DNA of 64,000 nucleotides from Porites lobata (lineage: Eukaryota > Cnidaria > Anthozoa > Scleractinia > Poritidae), in assembly GCA_942486035.1 (NCBI GenBank), contig CALNXK010000152.1:1267501-1331500 (forward strand), given 5' to 3'. A model generated the notes under the pieces. It worked only from the letters and a program-made list of their open reading frames with translations. It was not told where the DNA came from and did no database searches. A program made the position numbers and the translations under genes. Position 1 is the stretch's first letter, and each line of letters opens with the position of its first letter. Of the stretch, positions 1 through 12,039 are shown one piece after another.

Positions 1-1077
1 GACATGACCTCAGCTGTTAAAGATAGCACACCACCACTAGTTGTTTCACTCAGGAAACGCAGCGCTGAGTTGATTTGGCCTTCAAGTACAAGTTTAGCAA
101 AAACCTTAGATCTATCGGGCGGTTCCGACGCCTTGAGTTTTCCCATACGACCTTGAATAATTCTACCTTCGCGTAATAACTTATTAATTTCACCTTGCCT
201 CCAAAGTATTAGGCACTTAGACAAGACATCTTGATGATCTTTTGCCTTAGACTTCGGGATTGGCTTTTGGAGCCCTACAGCGAGAAGCACAAAAGCTGCT
301 TTCAGAGATATGTGCTGATTGTCGGAACCACTATTCCAGTCATTAATATGCAAAGTCACTTGATCGATAAAATCCCTTCCTACTTTCCCATACGGTACAA
401 GAAATACGTCTTTTTTTCCAGGTTGCGATCTCGTTGTAAGCATCTGTTATGACTGACGTCGATACAACAATTGCATTACCATCGCTTCGTTTCCCCCAGT
501 TGATCATAGATGGCTTGTAAATGGTATTATACTCTGGAAGGCATCCCGGGCTGTTTAAATGGTTTTCACCTTGCTCTTTCTGCTCTACGTCTCCTGGGAT
601 TTGAGGAGTACTAGCTATATGTAAATCTTGGTTTGATGAGGCTAACAGATTAGCATATTGTGATTCACTCCCTTTTTCTTCAAGAATAGAGAAATCTGTA
701 TTTATGGGAAAAGAAGTAAAGCCTGTCGAGTTTGCTCCGATTTGTGCATCCGTAGACACGATTCTTTGAGCGAGAACTCTTGAATTTGCATCCGTCTGTG
801 CCTCCCACGATAGGTTTTCTGAACTCTCTTCTAGCGTTTTCTCAAGTCTAGCTGCTTGATCTCGTAAGTTCTGGCTTGACAGTCCGAGATCTCCATATCC
901 TTTCGCATCCCAGAGCTCACTCATAATTCTGATATAGCCTTTTTTCCTCCCATTACCATCCAGCGGTGGTTGTTCCAATAGCGTCATAGCCACGGCCTCT
1001 CGTTTGCAGCTTAGAAGATCGGCATTCATTTGTTCCGTCCATTTGCGTCTAGGTTTTAATTTTCTTCGTTCAGTCAT
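1..1077 (-). pseudogene. Non-LTR retrotransposon ORF, N-terminal part (Myb/SANT-like domain)
   Basis: Reading on the minus strand from the ATG at 1077, the protein opens with a basic RRKWTEQMNADLL segment and a GRKKGY..MSELWDAKGY..LG..SQNLRDQAARLEK segment. I recognise this as the Myb/SANT-like head of a retrotransposon family common in cnidarians. The frame is open to about 411, then shifts by one base in a run of seven T (411-417; A7 on the coding strand). Past that run another frame continues the same protein to the window edge, with KVFAKLVLEGQINSALRFL, the conserved segment preceding the reverse transcriptase in this family. The RT domain itself would lie outside the window (lower coordinates). 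A one-base homopolymer indel is either a real lesion or an assembly error. Family assignment is by recognition, not by search. Confidence 0.75.
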
Positions 1078-1198
1078 CCTTATGAATAATAATGCTGGCG
1101 ATAATCGGAAACTTTTGGCTATAAACAATTCCAAAAAAGAGCTGCTTTAAACATTTTAAGAAATCATCTTTGCCTCCGAGAAAACGTGACCGTACTAA

Positions 1199-1255
1199 TA
1201 ATAATGAATAATAATAATAATAATAATAATAATGATAATAATAATAATAATAACA
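1199..1255. repeat. (AAT)n microsatellite
   Basis: Uninterrupted or nearly uninterrupted AAT units with one GAT interruption. It lies between two retrotransposon fragments in opposite orientation. A second short ATA tract (about 1718-1738) follows the plus-strand fragment and probably marks its 3' tail. Confidence 0.9.
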
Positions 1256-1257
1256 AC

Positions 1258-1621
1258 ATCACCATCATGTGGGACATGCCAGTCAATACTGGTAGAACTA
1301 TAACAGCGAACAGACCAGATATCATCGTTAAAGATTCAGTGACTTCCACCTGCAAACTCATTGATATGACTGTTGCATCAGATAGAAACATCGCACTGAA
1401 GGAAACTGAAAAAAAATGCAAGTACAAAGACCTAGAACTAGAAATACAGAGAATGTGGCATATGAAAACCGTAGTGATCCCTGTGGTTGTTGGTCCGCTT
1501 GGTACAGTGAAGAAGGGTAGAAAACACCTAGAAAGTATCAGAGAGAGCTACTATGACAGAGATTCCAAAGATCTGCATGCTGGGATCTGCACGAATCCTC
1601 AGAAAGGTGCTCAGTGTATGA
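1258..1621 (+). pseudogene. 5'-truncated non-LTR retrotransposon, C-terminal end with restriction-like endonuclease motif
   Basis: The plus-strand translation contains ANRPDIIVKD followed 14 residues after the RPD by a D in LIDMTV, then KYKDLELEIQRMW and a VIPVVVGPLGTVKKG segment. RPD-X14-D fits the catalytic spacing (RPD..D) known for the restriction-like endonuclease at the C-terminus of R2/NeSL-type non-LTR elements. After about 1510 the family-like reading (ending in GSARILRKVLSV and a stop at 1619-1621) continues in a different frame, so the copy is frameshifted. It lacks RT and N-terminus. It is probably related to the minus-strand copy at 1-1077 but is a separate insertion. The RLE call rests on motif spacing only. 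Confidence 0.65.
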
Positions 1622-1789
1622 ACAGAATGATTGACTTGAGTGACTGACGCTCTAGGTGCATGGTTTGCGCCCGGCTGATGCACAAAAAGAACACCAGCAA
1701 AGACTTGATAATAGAGACAATAATAATAATAACAATATAGATTCTTATTAAGCGCATTTCTACCCTCAATGCGCTTTACATTATGAAAG

Positions 1790-2100
1790 CCGATTGAAGA
1801 TCATTACATTTCTAGCCTACTGTGACATTATACATCAAGTACTGTAAAACTTTAAAAATCCTAATTGTAAAACTTTAAAAATCCTAAACTGTTAAGCATG
1901 AAAATCAATTGTGACAATATAGATAAAGTATTGTATAACTTTAAAAAAAATCCTAAAATGTTATGTTTGTAAAAACTTTGAAAAACCTACTTGTAAAACT
2001 TAAAAATCCTAAAATGTAAGGCGTGAAAATCAATAATCAAGTATTGTAAAACTTAAAAAAAAAACCTAAAATGTTAAGCATGAGAATCAATTGAAAACAT
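1790..2100 (-). repeat. Imperfect tandem repeats in a LINE 3' untranslated region
   Basis: Roughly five diverged units share TGTAAAACTTTAAAAATCCTAA and GCATGAAAATCAATTG-like blocks. They sit directly 3' of the minus-strand LINE coding remnant at 2037-2576 and overlap its last codons, as expected for a repetitive 3' tail of a CR1/L2-type element. Confidence 0.6.
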
Positions 2101-2576
2101 TTCCTGAATAGAAATGTTTTAAGTTTTGTTTTCAATGTTGTAACACTGCCCGCATTTTGTATATATTCTGGGGTAGTGTTCCATAACTGAGGTGCAGCAG
2201 TGGAAAACGCACGTCCTCCATATGTTTTGGATTTTATGGCTGGGGTGCATAATACCGAGCGGGATGACGATCGTAGAGCTCTTGATGGATGATAATCCTT
2301 AATCAGAGGTTCCAGATATCCAGCAGATTGTCCATTTAAGATCTTATATGTGATAAGAAGAATCTTAAAATGAATCCTTGCTTCCACATGTAGCCAGTGC
2401 AGGCTCTTTAATAAAGGTGTAATTTGGTCAGAGCTGCGGGCTCCTGTTATCATTCGAGCTGCAGTATTCTGAATTCTTTGTAACTTATCTCTCTGATATT
2501 TTGGGATGTCATATAAGAGACTATTGCAATAGTCGAGCCTGCTGGAAATCACAAGGGAATTCACCAACATTTTCAA
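2037..2576 (-). pseudogene. LINE (CR1/jockey-type) reverse transcriptase C-terminal fragment
   Basis: The 179-codon open frame starts in the RT thumb region (SRLDYCNSLLYDIPKYQRDKL then RIQNTAARMITG) and runs through LKSLHWLHVEARI, YKILNGQ, YHPSRALRSSSRS and LWN segments to TFLFRKCF. This is the usual C-terminus of jockey-superfamily LINE ORF2 proteins. The endonuclease and RT palm are missing, so it is a 5'-truncated dead copy. The last 15 or so residues (after RKCF) read into the AT-rich 3' tail and are probably not native. Confidence 0.85.
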
Positions 2577-2689
2577 TCCATCGGAAGGAAGGTACTATCG
2601 AATACGACCAATTGATCTTATGGCATAACTGGCTTTCTTGCACATTTCGTTGATATGTTCAAGGTTTCCAAGGTTTCCAAGTTCCACCG

Positions 2690-4717
2690 TCAAGGAATCC
2701 GGAATCCAGTGCCTAGAGTCCGAAGGCACAGCGCAGAATCCAGAATCCAAACTATTAAAGACTGCAGTCTTGGATTAGCGCTGGGACGAAATGTTGATCC
2801 TACTTATAATAAAGCTAAATGTCACTTATTTTTCTTGTCCCTTTTCTTTTCGTTTTATTCTTTCTTGTTTATTTACCCACTTCCACTCTCTACGGGAATG
2901 GCTTTAATACTTTTTGGAAATTAAAGTGATTTCTGAATTTTCTTAGGAAAAAAGAAAACTGGAGCACCTGTGACGGACGGGGGACCATTGTTGCTCTAGA
3001 ACAACAACATGTCTGAAGCTACGAAACACTGGAAACAATCGATCAGTTAAATTAAATGGAATCAATTTGAACTGCAAGGAGAGCTCAGCCTGCTCAGCGT
3101 AGTGACAACATTGCCGTATCTTTGTGTTCTAATTTCCCACGTATACACAGCAGCCAATAAAAAAGGAAATTGGAATAAAATAATAACAATAGTAATAAAC
3201 TGAATCAGCCAACTGCTTAGTCTCTCCAAGAGAGGATGAAGCTTTATCCTCTTTTGGTCTCTCCTATTCCCCATTCTTCTTGGCGATAAGTTTCCCTGTA
3301 AGCACAGGGGATAACATTTGAGTAAGAGGAGCTCGCCCGCCAGGACAGTTTAAACGCGGCGTTTTACCACTGGAAATGGTGCATATAGTCTTTCTCGCAT
3401 TCTTTTTAGTGTCTCTGCCAGAAACGTTTGCATGGGACGGCGGGAATTGTTCCCTCCATCTCCTTCTCCCCTATCCCCATCCCTCTCAGTTTATTTAACA
3501 TTCAGTATTGTCTGGCTAACGACTGCAATAACCAGAGTGTTGCTCCTCGGCTTTCGCTCACAGTTGCTCCATCAGCTTCCACTACCCTTACCATAAAGCT
3601 GATTTTACCCCTTCACCAGAATACTTGCCTCTGTATTCTTTGCCCTGAGAGTGTCTTTGTAAAAACTGTAGGTTTAGAAGGTAAACGTTTGCATAGACCG
3701 TTTCTCGCCTTGAGCAGGGCACGAAAAACAAAACCAGTCACAGCTAGCCAGTAGCTGCAAAATTTATGTGGTCTATTTTCTGAAAGATAGTTTCAGTCTG
3801 ATAAAAACGTAGGAAGCTTTAAAGGCGCTATGTCAGGAGGATACTACTGTTTTAGGTCAATTATGAGCTAAAGTCATACACAAAATGCTCTTGTAAAGTT
3901 ATGAAGAAGATATCAAACAAACACTAACCACAGTTATCATTATTATTGTTTTTTTGGAATATTTCTTCAGGCATATCATTAAAAACTGAAAAATACAATG
4001 GTCCAGCTTTTTCAAATTTCAATCTTTTCCATCCTTACCGGCATCCTTTGCAACATGCAGACGACAGAAATCAGTTTCATTGCCTAAATATGGTCTTAAA
4101 TAACAGATCTGCATCATTATTTTTGAATTTTAGTTGATGAAAAGACAAATTTTAGCTTTTTCAAAAAATGGGAAATAGCCTGACATAACCCCTTCAACAA
4201 AACCGTCTATTTAAGCAACAGACCACACCTTCTATGGGTTTACCGGCTTGATAACTCATAGAAAGTGTGGTCTATTGCTTTTATAAAATAACTTTAAGTT
4301 TTCTATGAGTTTACCGTACAATGAACAATAGGGTTCTAACCAATCAGATCGCACGTACTATCTTTATTAGTTATTTTATAACGGCTTTTAAACTAGTGTT
4401 TACAGTAAGCTGTTCATTACATTTTTAAATTTTTTGAAACCAAGCTAAAAGTAGCTTCTTTTAGAATATATATATATTTTTTGTATGCTGGATATATAGT
4501 GCATGATACTACTTCTTCCGAGCTCAAGGTGTCTTTTTTTTTGTAAACCAACGTATTTAATAAATGATGAGGCGTCTGATTTAAAATCAAGTTCGTTTAT
4601 TATTTCTAATTATTAAGACTGAATACAAGGCCGCAACGAAGAAAAATATGTAACAACTACATATTAACTGGTAGAGTAGATATTGCAGTTTTTAACGATA
4701 CGGTTCTTTCGAGAGCG
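2690..4717. other. Non-coding duplicated flank with a hairpin
   Basis: 2690-2790 is rich in GGAATCC/GAATCC repeats, as is the B counterpart near 48110-48230. The rest shows no recognisable gene. The A-only part (3890-4560) contains a hairpin with arms 4214-4241 and 4250-4279 (about 28 bp, a few mismatches). Short open frames here have no family resemblance I recognise. Confidence 0.6.
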
Positions 4718-5194
4718 TCATATTGGAGTTGGCAACCGGCAACTGGTAGAAAGGTCACCTTTTATGCCAGCCGTCGATCGACTGTCAGGGGAGACGCCTT
4801 TGCCCCCATAGTCGAGAATTAATGGTATGAGCCACGCAAGAGCTATAATGATTGTGGCTCGACGAGAAGTCATTAATGCTACGCATCTCAGGGGTTTCAT
4901 GATAGCTATGTAACGATCAGTCGTCATAGCACATAAATTCGTTATTGATGAATTAATCGCCAGTACAGCTATATCTTGAGCTATTTCTTTCTTGCAAAGG
5001 GAACGTTCTCCGCACAGAAAATTGGTGGGAAAATAGATGAAACCAACAGCAAAGTCAGCCAAAGCCAGGGACGTGATAAACCAGTTAGGCCGTGTGTGTA
5101 ATCGTGGCCTGGAGGCAATTAAAAACACTACCAGGGCATTTCCAAAGACTGCAACAACGCTTGGAAACCAACCAAGGATGTAAAACCAAGACAT
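4718..5194 (-). pseudogene. Truncated rhodopsin-family GPCR (TM1-TM4 only)
   Basis: The first 129 codons are almost identical to the intact receptor at 50057-50926. They include the TM1 GNALVV, TM2 LALADF and TM3 DRY motifs and the TM4 tryptophan. After LILDY the frame runs into unrelated sequence for 29 residues and stops. Comparison with copy B shows why: the sequence corresponding to about 49500-50537 is missing, joining the downstream flank (near 4785) directly to the TM4 codons. TM5-TM7 and NPxxY are therefore lost and the product cannot be a normal receptor. The deletion ends show little shared sequence, suggesting end joining. Confidence 0.9.
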
Positions 5195-8100
5195 CGTACT
5201 GAATGAAGATCTTCACAGCTGTCTTTTGACAATTGATTTCAAAGCGACGCATGAGAATTGTGGATTTCTCGAAAGTGATCCCGTGACGTGGTCAGCTATC
5301 TTTAATTCAAATTAGGTGGAAACTGAAAAAGAACGAGAAACTCATTAACCGCCTTCAATTTATTTTTAGTTAGAACTAACCGCTTTCACGATAAAGAACG
5401 TAACATCTGTTCATATGCAATTGGTCCCACAAAATTGAATGTTACACTTTGCTCAGTCTTGGTGAGTTTAATTAGAGAGCTTTGTTTGGCTTCCACAGGC
5501 AGTTTTGAAGAGTAAAATCTATAACAATCAAGATGCTCAATAGAGAGGACATATCCTGTTGCGAGAGTAACATGAATGGATTGTAGATTTATACAGTTGT
5601 TTTTTTCATTGGCTGTTACTTAAGCACTTGTCGCGAAGAATATCCGGTTTCCAGTCGATGCTACCTCGCAAGTTGTCCTCTCTCTTCCCCATTCTTCCTG
5701 AAACTAGAAAATGATAGTTGGACGTGACTGCTTTAGTTAATAAAGAGTCAACAACAATTTCCAGTTGAAGACGAAAAGTCTCTTTTTCAAAAAAAAATAT
5801 ATATATAAATATGTAAAATTCTGCTTGGGTTGAACTGTCAAATGTCTCCTCTTATATTACTTGTGTCAAAAATTGTTTATTTAATAAATGTTTTTCCTTT
5901 ATTTTTCATCCCCGGAAAGTAAAATCATGCGGATACACAAAAATGATGTAACATTACTATTAAAATGACATGCACTTCCCTATCACTTTTTTACCTTTTT
6001 GATTCCTATTGCAATAACAAACTTGGCTTTTTTAGGAAAATAAAATGTGATTAATATTAATATTAGCGCACGCCCATTTTTAAACGAATGGAGGCTCACT
6101 TAAAAATATACCTTTAATTAACACATCGAGCACATTGAGAATAGTCTACGCGTTCGTAAGAACATCAACATCAAAGAGCAAATGTGGCTGATATTACAGC
6201 ACTAAATTACCGTTTTTCTGAGTATAGATGGCATGAAGAGCTCTTGGTATGGACAATTTGACAAGCCCTTTGCAAAAGATAAACAAGTATATCTTTGGCC
6301 TTCTGTTGCAGAAAATTGTTGACATGATTTTTTTTGCATTTTGCCAAACCACACAAATGCAGTTTTTAATAACGTCGATTTCCTAGGTAAGTGATGATCA
6401 AATTTGACGTTGAATTATGAGTGCAAATGAATCGTTGCAAGAGATAAAGAAATAAATCTGGCAGAAAAAAAACTCAATCTGATTCCTCGATTTTTTAAAA
6501 ATTATTTTGAATAAAACTACAATCAGTTGTATTTTGTATTAAGGCTGAATAATTTTTACAGCGGATCAGAACAGAATTCACTGTTCATACAAGTACACCT
6601 GAGTGGATAGAAACTGTTATTAAAGTTTTCGTTTCAAGTTTATTTCATTTCGTGAGTTTATTACAGAAGGCTTTCTAAATTGAAGCTGAAAACTTTTATT
6701 ATATTTTCGCACTTGTCTCATACTAACGACATTCTTCTAAGACTCCTAACCGGCACATAATATAATGTTCGTTAAAATAGTTTCTCCCTGCTCAATTATT
6801 GATAATATAAATCAAAGATATTTTTTCTTGTGTGTGGGTCAGTAGATGATGCCATTATAATAAAAAGTTGTCGATAATTGCGGCCTGTCAAGTATCTGAG
6901 CAAATTCAAGCGTTTGTCTTTAAAAATAACTTTTCCTTTTTTTCTGACAGGCATGATTTCGTTAACACGCTTTTTTCTTTTCTTTTTTTTGCTGATTTTA
7001 GTTGTTATTCGTCCGTACGAAGTGTAGAATATTAACTCCATGTAAGAGGGTCGGCATATCAGGATGTCAGAGTCATGTTTTTAAATTGAAAAAATACGTC
7101 CTCGTCGCATTCTTTTTAATCAAAGATGCATGTAAATTAAAAGTAAAATAATGTCATTCATCAGTTCCTACCTCACACACGCAACGAAAATGGAAACGCA
7201 AGGAGGTACACGTGTGACTTTACTTGACACAAATGGGTGACGCAAGGACAAGCGCCGACGCAAGAAATGGAGACATTTTCATTTTCTTTCGCGCGCTTGC
7301 ATTTACTCATTTGTTTGCGCTTCACACGTGTGAACTGGGACAACGCAAATGCGCGCAAATGAAAACGCGAGGTAAAAACTGTATGAACGTGTGAAAGTCC
7401 TTTGCGTTTGCACCTGCGTCGCAGGTGTGAACCAGGCCATGATATAAGTTTTGAGAATCCACCTTATGCAGTCAAAAATGGTGACGATGAAATCATGTAT
7501 GATGGAACTACAGCTGTACGCGTATCTCAATGAAGACGTTTTTCTACTTACGTCAGAGTTAAGTAGCGAAACTCTTGCAAGGAACCTTGAATACGAGCCG
7601 CGCAAAGCGCTTCTTTGTCGGAAGCCGTTCATCACTACTTACTTTCAAAAGGTTTCGGCACTGACTCCTTATAACAGAGCATCACATAAGACCCTGCAGG
7701 CTACCGGCTAACGAGAGATGTTGGACGTAACAGCGTTTAAGATCTTGGAGAAGAGGTTTCACTTTCCAGTCTTTAACGGAACAGAGGGAATTGAGTGTAT
7801 ATCTTCGGGTAGAATGTCCACAGCCGAGCGCGCAGTCTGGATACAAGTTAGTTTAAATAATTTCCCGGGTCTACTGAATTTCCGTTTTTTGGGGGGTTTA
7901 TTTGTTTATTTAAAAATACGTCGCGAACATATATGGTGCGTCCCCTTGTGCATACCATTTTTTGATCCGGTATTGTCCCGTTGCATAATCTTTTTACCAA
8001 AACTCGGTAAATTTCCTCTTTTTTGGGTGAAAATCTCCAGCACATGGAAAAAAATTATTGGCAATATTTTGATTTGCAATGTTTAAGAATCAATCTCATT

Positions 8101-8355
8101 TTAAGAGTGAATTGCACCGATAGCATGTTTGATAAGGGAAAACATGCTGAAAAAGGCTTATCGCGCTTATTTGAGGTTGTGTTGATATATACTTTGTCTT
8201 GCTTTTGGCCATCTATACCCGATAAGGACTGGTTAAAACATAATTGTTCGACGCCATGTTGACCCAAAACGTTTTTGTCCCAGTCGTTACATTTTTTTTT
8301 GCTGTTATTGTTTAATTCGTTAGTCATTTTTTTTTTACTTTTAACAGTTTTGGAA
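5195..8355. other. Non-coding duplicated DNA
   Basis: Alignable to copy B over most of its length with several indels, but with no conserved open frame. 7160-7445 has CACACGTGTGAAC and CAGGTGTGAACCAGG motifs near opposite ends and may be a worn MITE. No RNA gene or coding exon can be supported. Confidence 0.55.
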
Positions 8356-8420
8356 ACAATAATAATAACGATAATAATAATAATCATCATCATCATCATC
8401 ATTTTCACCATCTTCATCAA
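8356..8420. repeat. (AAT)n/(CAT)n microsatellite
   Basis: Runs of ATA/AAT followed by CAT/ATC units. The matching position in copy B (53561-53596) is a pure AAT tract, so the array was present before duplication and has diverged. Confidence 0.85.
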
Positions 8421-8908
8421 CATCATCAATGGAAAAAGAATGTTCCCATCACTGATGCCAGTCGCGTGCGAACTTTCTCATAAGACCGCAGAAAACGCAT
8501 GATTTTAATCAAATCTTGAAGTTATGGAAACAACTAACATCACGACAACCTCCGCTTGCATTTCAGTGACATTAATATATTAGCCCACAGGTAACCCAAG
8601 CTCAGTATGAGAGTTAAATCATTAATACGTGTGATCTTTTTTTTGCATAAAGTATTTGTATGGGAAATCAAGTAAAAGATTCAACAAGATAAATACTCGC
8701 TAGAATTTTCACTAAAATACACCTTACATTAATTATTTACGTTGCTTGTTTTTGCTTGCTATGTTTGCGATCAATTAAGCGATTTCCCTGTGGCAGCAAA
8801 TCGCTTTTTTAAGGCGATTTTTAAGCGATTAAAAAACCCCAATGGATCGGGAAAACAACCACACAACAAGTACCCCCCCTGGGAGTAAGCAAAAACAAGC
8901 AAAGTAAA

Positions 8909-9099
8909 TAAGACTTAAAATTGAAGGCAAGGCTGATCGGACAGCTAAGGGTTGATAATTTACAAATTTATTTGCCCAATTTTAGGTTTCTAGCCCCTGA
9001 TGAAGACTAATTTTGTCTCGTCGAAATATTGGGCAAATAAATTTTTAAATTATCAACCCTTAGCTGTCTGATCAGCCTTGCCTTCAACTTTTAGTCTTA
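8909..9099. mobile_element. Inverted-repeat element with hammerhead-like loop
   Basis: Arms of about 70 bp (8910-8980 and 9028-9099) are nearly perfect reverse complements. The intervening loop contains CTGATGA (8997-9003), a short GAC..GTC stem and GAAA (9023-9026), the order of conserved core boxes in hammerhead ribozymes. The element is absent from copy B. Spacing between stem II and GAAA is not canonical, so self-cleavage is only a possibility. Confidence 0.6.
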
Positions 9100-11795
9100 T
9101 CTCCTTTTGTATTGCTGATCCTGATCTTCAATAAGATCAGGCTTTTCCTCGCTGCTGTTTGTCCAATTGTTTCTTAAAGAATTGTTCGCAAAGTAAATAA
9201 GGTAAGGTGTATTTTATTGAAAATTCAAGCAAGTGTTAATCTTCTTAAATCTTTTACCTGAATTCCCATACAAATCCTTTATGTTCTCGGTCATTGTAAG
9301 AATATCGCAAAGTGAGACCACACGTCTCTCATACTGAGCTTGGGCCTACGCAGTTCCTGATATCTTCGGACAGTGCCAATCAAACTCCTACGATATAAAT
9401 AAAAAGTATTTCTACTGACCAAATCAAATGACATATGTGACTTAATAAAGAGTGCATCTCTGTGAAAAGTCAATTATAATGTGGCTTTACAAAACGCTGG
9501 AAGATATAAAGAAAAAGGCATTTTCAAGGAACGCCGTAGTCAACTGAGAATATCGACCTCACGCAAAAATTATGAGATTCATCAGCTTTATCAGCTGCCA
9601 ATATTTTACGTTGGTGGATAAATCTTGACGGATCAAGCTACTTTGCGTGCCGATTCAGAAATACTTTTATTCATTGAAGTGTGAAACATATACAGTCATG
9701 AAATAATTAACTAGATGAGGGAATCGATCAACTTTCATGCCACAATCAAAGTGTTATGGGAAAGCCAAGAAGATTCTTAAAATAAATTGGCTACACATCT
9801 TTGAGGCAGACAGTTTCTGACAGTTTATGTATAGATAAAAGTATAAGAGCTGATCGCCACTGGCGTTATGACGTTAACATATATTCGACTTACTACGTGG
9901 TCAATCAGGGTTAAAATGACTATAAGCAGGAGCCCATCCTACTATAAGTTGCTTTAAGAGCACGTGCCAAATGGAGAAATGTACATAAGAACTTTAGAAG
10001 CCGGTTGTTATACTGGGTAATATTTCAATAACCTGAATAAATAACTTACTTGACGTTCTGCTCCATCTCATTAATCCAAATGTTCACAATGATAACTGGA
10101 GTGAAACCTGCCTTTTTATATAATGCATGTTGTTAATGGCACAGCAATTTATATATTGAATTGATTACAAAGTAACGCAATACAGATTTCCCTTAAATGA
10201 ATTGACGGAGGGGGGAGGGGGAGCACTTACCGTACACCCACCCAACGAAAGCTTGATCACAGGCTAAACTTGGTAAACGCCTGTTATGCAGGCTATTTTT
10301 TTTTTCTTGAAGCCCCCAATTTCTAAAATTACAAGGGATAGGTAAGGATCAGCTTCGAGGCCTGGTCAACCCTTCTGACGTCAGTGTCACGCAAGTCAAC
10401 TCCAGATTGTCGTCACGATAGCAGCGTTGCGTGACGACTACAACGACTGCGCAGGAGAATTCAGGTACAGGTTCATGTAGAAGATGCATAAACATTTACA
10501 CACGGAAAAGTATAGGAATAGTTCCCTATCACCAGACCCATCTCTTAGTTCCTATGTTTTTCTCGAGGCGTCCTGAGCTACTGAGGTTAAAAAGGGTTGA
10601 ATATTGTTAGAAGCGCCAATGGACAATGAAATGAGGTGAGTTTATGCATGACCTTAAAATAGAATCAAGATATTAACATGAAGAGATAATACACGTACAT
10701 AATAATTGTCTCAGTTGCTGAGACCAACCGAGCGGTGAAAGTACGCGAGTTCATTCACCAAACGACCCTGTTAGCTGCCAATCGTTCCTCCATGTTTGAT
10801 TCTTAGAACCAGTTGAAAGGTGACAAACCTTGATCTCCGTATCTTATAATTATTGGAAATATTAAAACAACCGATATTTGCATTCTTTCCTGACTGTGTT
10901 TGTTATAGGCCCCCCCCTTTTTTTGCAGTCTAAAATACTAGTTCTATTCCCATCGAAGGTTATTTTTATCAATGTAAACCACAAAGGCCACCCTAACCTG
11001 TGAATAGCTCTGCGGAGAGTACAGGGGTGAGGTTAGTCCAACTCATAGTTCAAAGTACACCACAAAGCTTGCACAATTGTTGTCTCAATGCTGAGTTCTC
11101 TAGCCAGCATTAGCGACAGTTTGCCACTTGTTCAATATTCTTCTCTTGATCTGACACCCTCAGCACCTGATGACTAACGAAAGATTTTGACGATTCTAGT
11201 GTTTCATCTTTTTTCTGTGGCCATTCTTTCAGGGCCAATAGTTTGTTTGTGGGAAATTTATCTTTCACAGGCTTTTTCTATGTTTGTTTACATTCCACAT
11301 TAATTTTGGCTCCATGATGCTGATTGGCCAAAATTTGATAGCTCAGTCGTCAGGGAGCCACATGGGGCACTGGAGGCAGAATTTACATCCTTGAGACTTG
11401 ACTGCAAAAGTGTTCTCCAGAGAGCTTGCTCGCAAGCTAAGGCTACCCTGTAATCTACATGTAGTCCCCAGATCTCACTGAGGCTATCCTGTAATCTAGT
11501 GCCCAGATCTCACTGTTATACCCCAGTAAACAGAGCACGGAACTGATCTACTTGGCATTTGATCTTGGATCAGTTTCACCACTTGCCCCTCCTGGGACCG
11601 AGGTTCAAAATAAATAAAAAAAAACTATGGCTAAGCTAATTATTAAGTGAAAGTATCTAGAGACGAGAGAGGCAAGCTTAGTCTCCCTTATAGCCATTTT
11701 TGTCGTGTCACGCAATGCTCATTCCTCCTCCTCCTTTTTGTGGAGGAGCATTGTGTGACAACATAAAAGAAAAACTGTTACACAGGAGACTAGGG
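9100..11795. other. No gene recognised
   Basis: Partly matches copy B (9350-10430), otherwise A-only. Contains a short two-copy repeat near 11420-11510 (CCTGTAATCTA and CCCAGATCTCACTG blocks, about 38 bp apart) and a small hairpin at 11704-11760 whose arms read GTCACGCAATGCTC and GAGCATTGTGTGAC. No coding exon or RNA gene can be supported. Confidence 0.5.
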
Positions 11796-11800
11796 CAAGC

Positions 11801-11864
<64 letters not shown>
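11801..11864. repeat. (TCAA)16 microsatellite
   Basis: Sixteen near-perfect tandem tetranucleotide units. No coding significance; the open frame crossing it is a repeat artefact (INQS repeats). Confidence 0.95.
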
Positions 11865-12039
11865 CAAAAGTGGATTTCCAGGTTGAGCATAGGCAAACAT
11901 TCACTACAAACAAATAGAATTCAGTATGACGGTGTTTTCACAAAAGTTACAAAATTCAGAGAAAAATTTATTGCGTAAAAACCTAAAGAATATAGCTAGT
12001 TTTACAATATTATTATGTTGGTGGGAGTTTTGAAGAGTA

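Noticed and set aside
1186..1270. Asn-rich N-terminus of an apparent 153-codon protein
   Set aside because: The Asn run is translation of the (AAT)n microsatellite; the homologous part starts after it.
7303..8262. Several overlapping short frames (60-120 codons) on both strands
   Set aside because: None is conserved in the aligned copy B interval 52480-53390, where indels break the frames.
11801..11864. CRISPR-like regularity of repeats
   Set aside because: Simple microsatellite without spacers in a eukaryotic genome; no CRISPR arrays are expected or seen.
11700..11978. 92-codon frame with INQS repeats
   Set aside because: Generated by the (TCAA)n tract; flanks have no homology.
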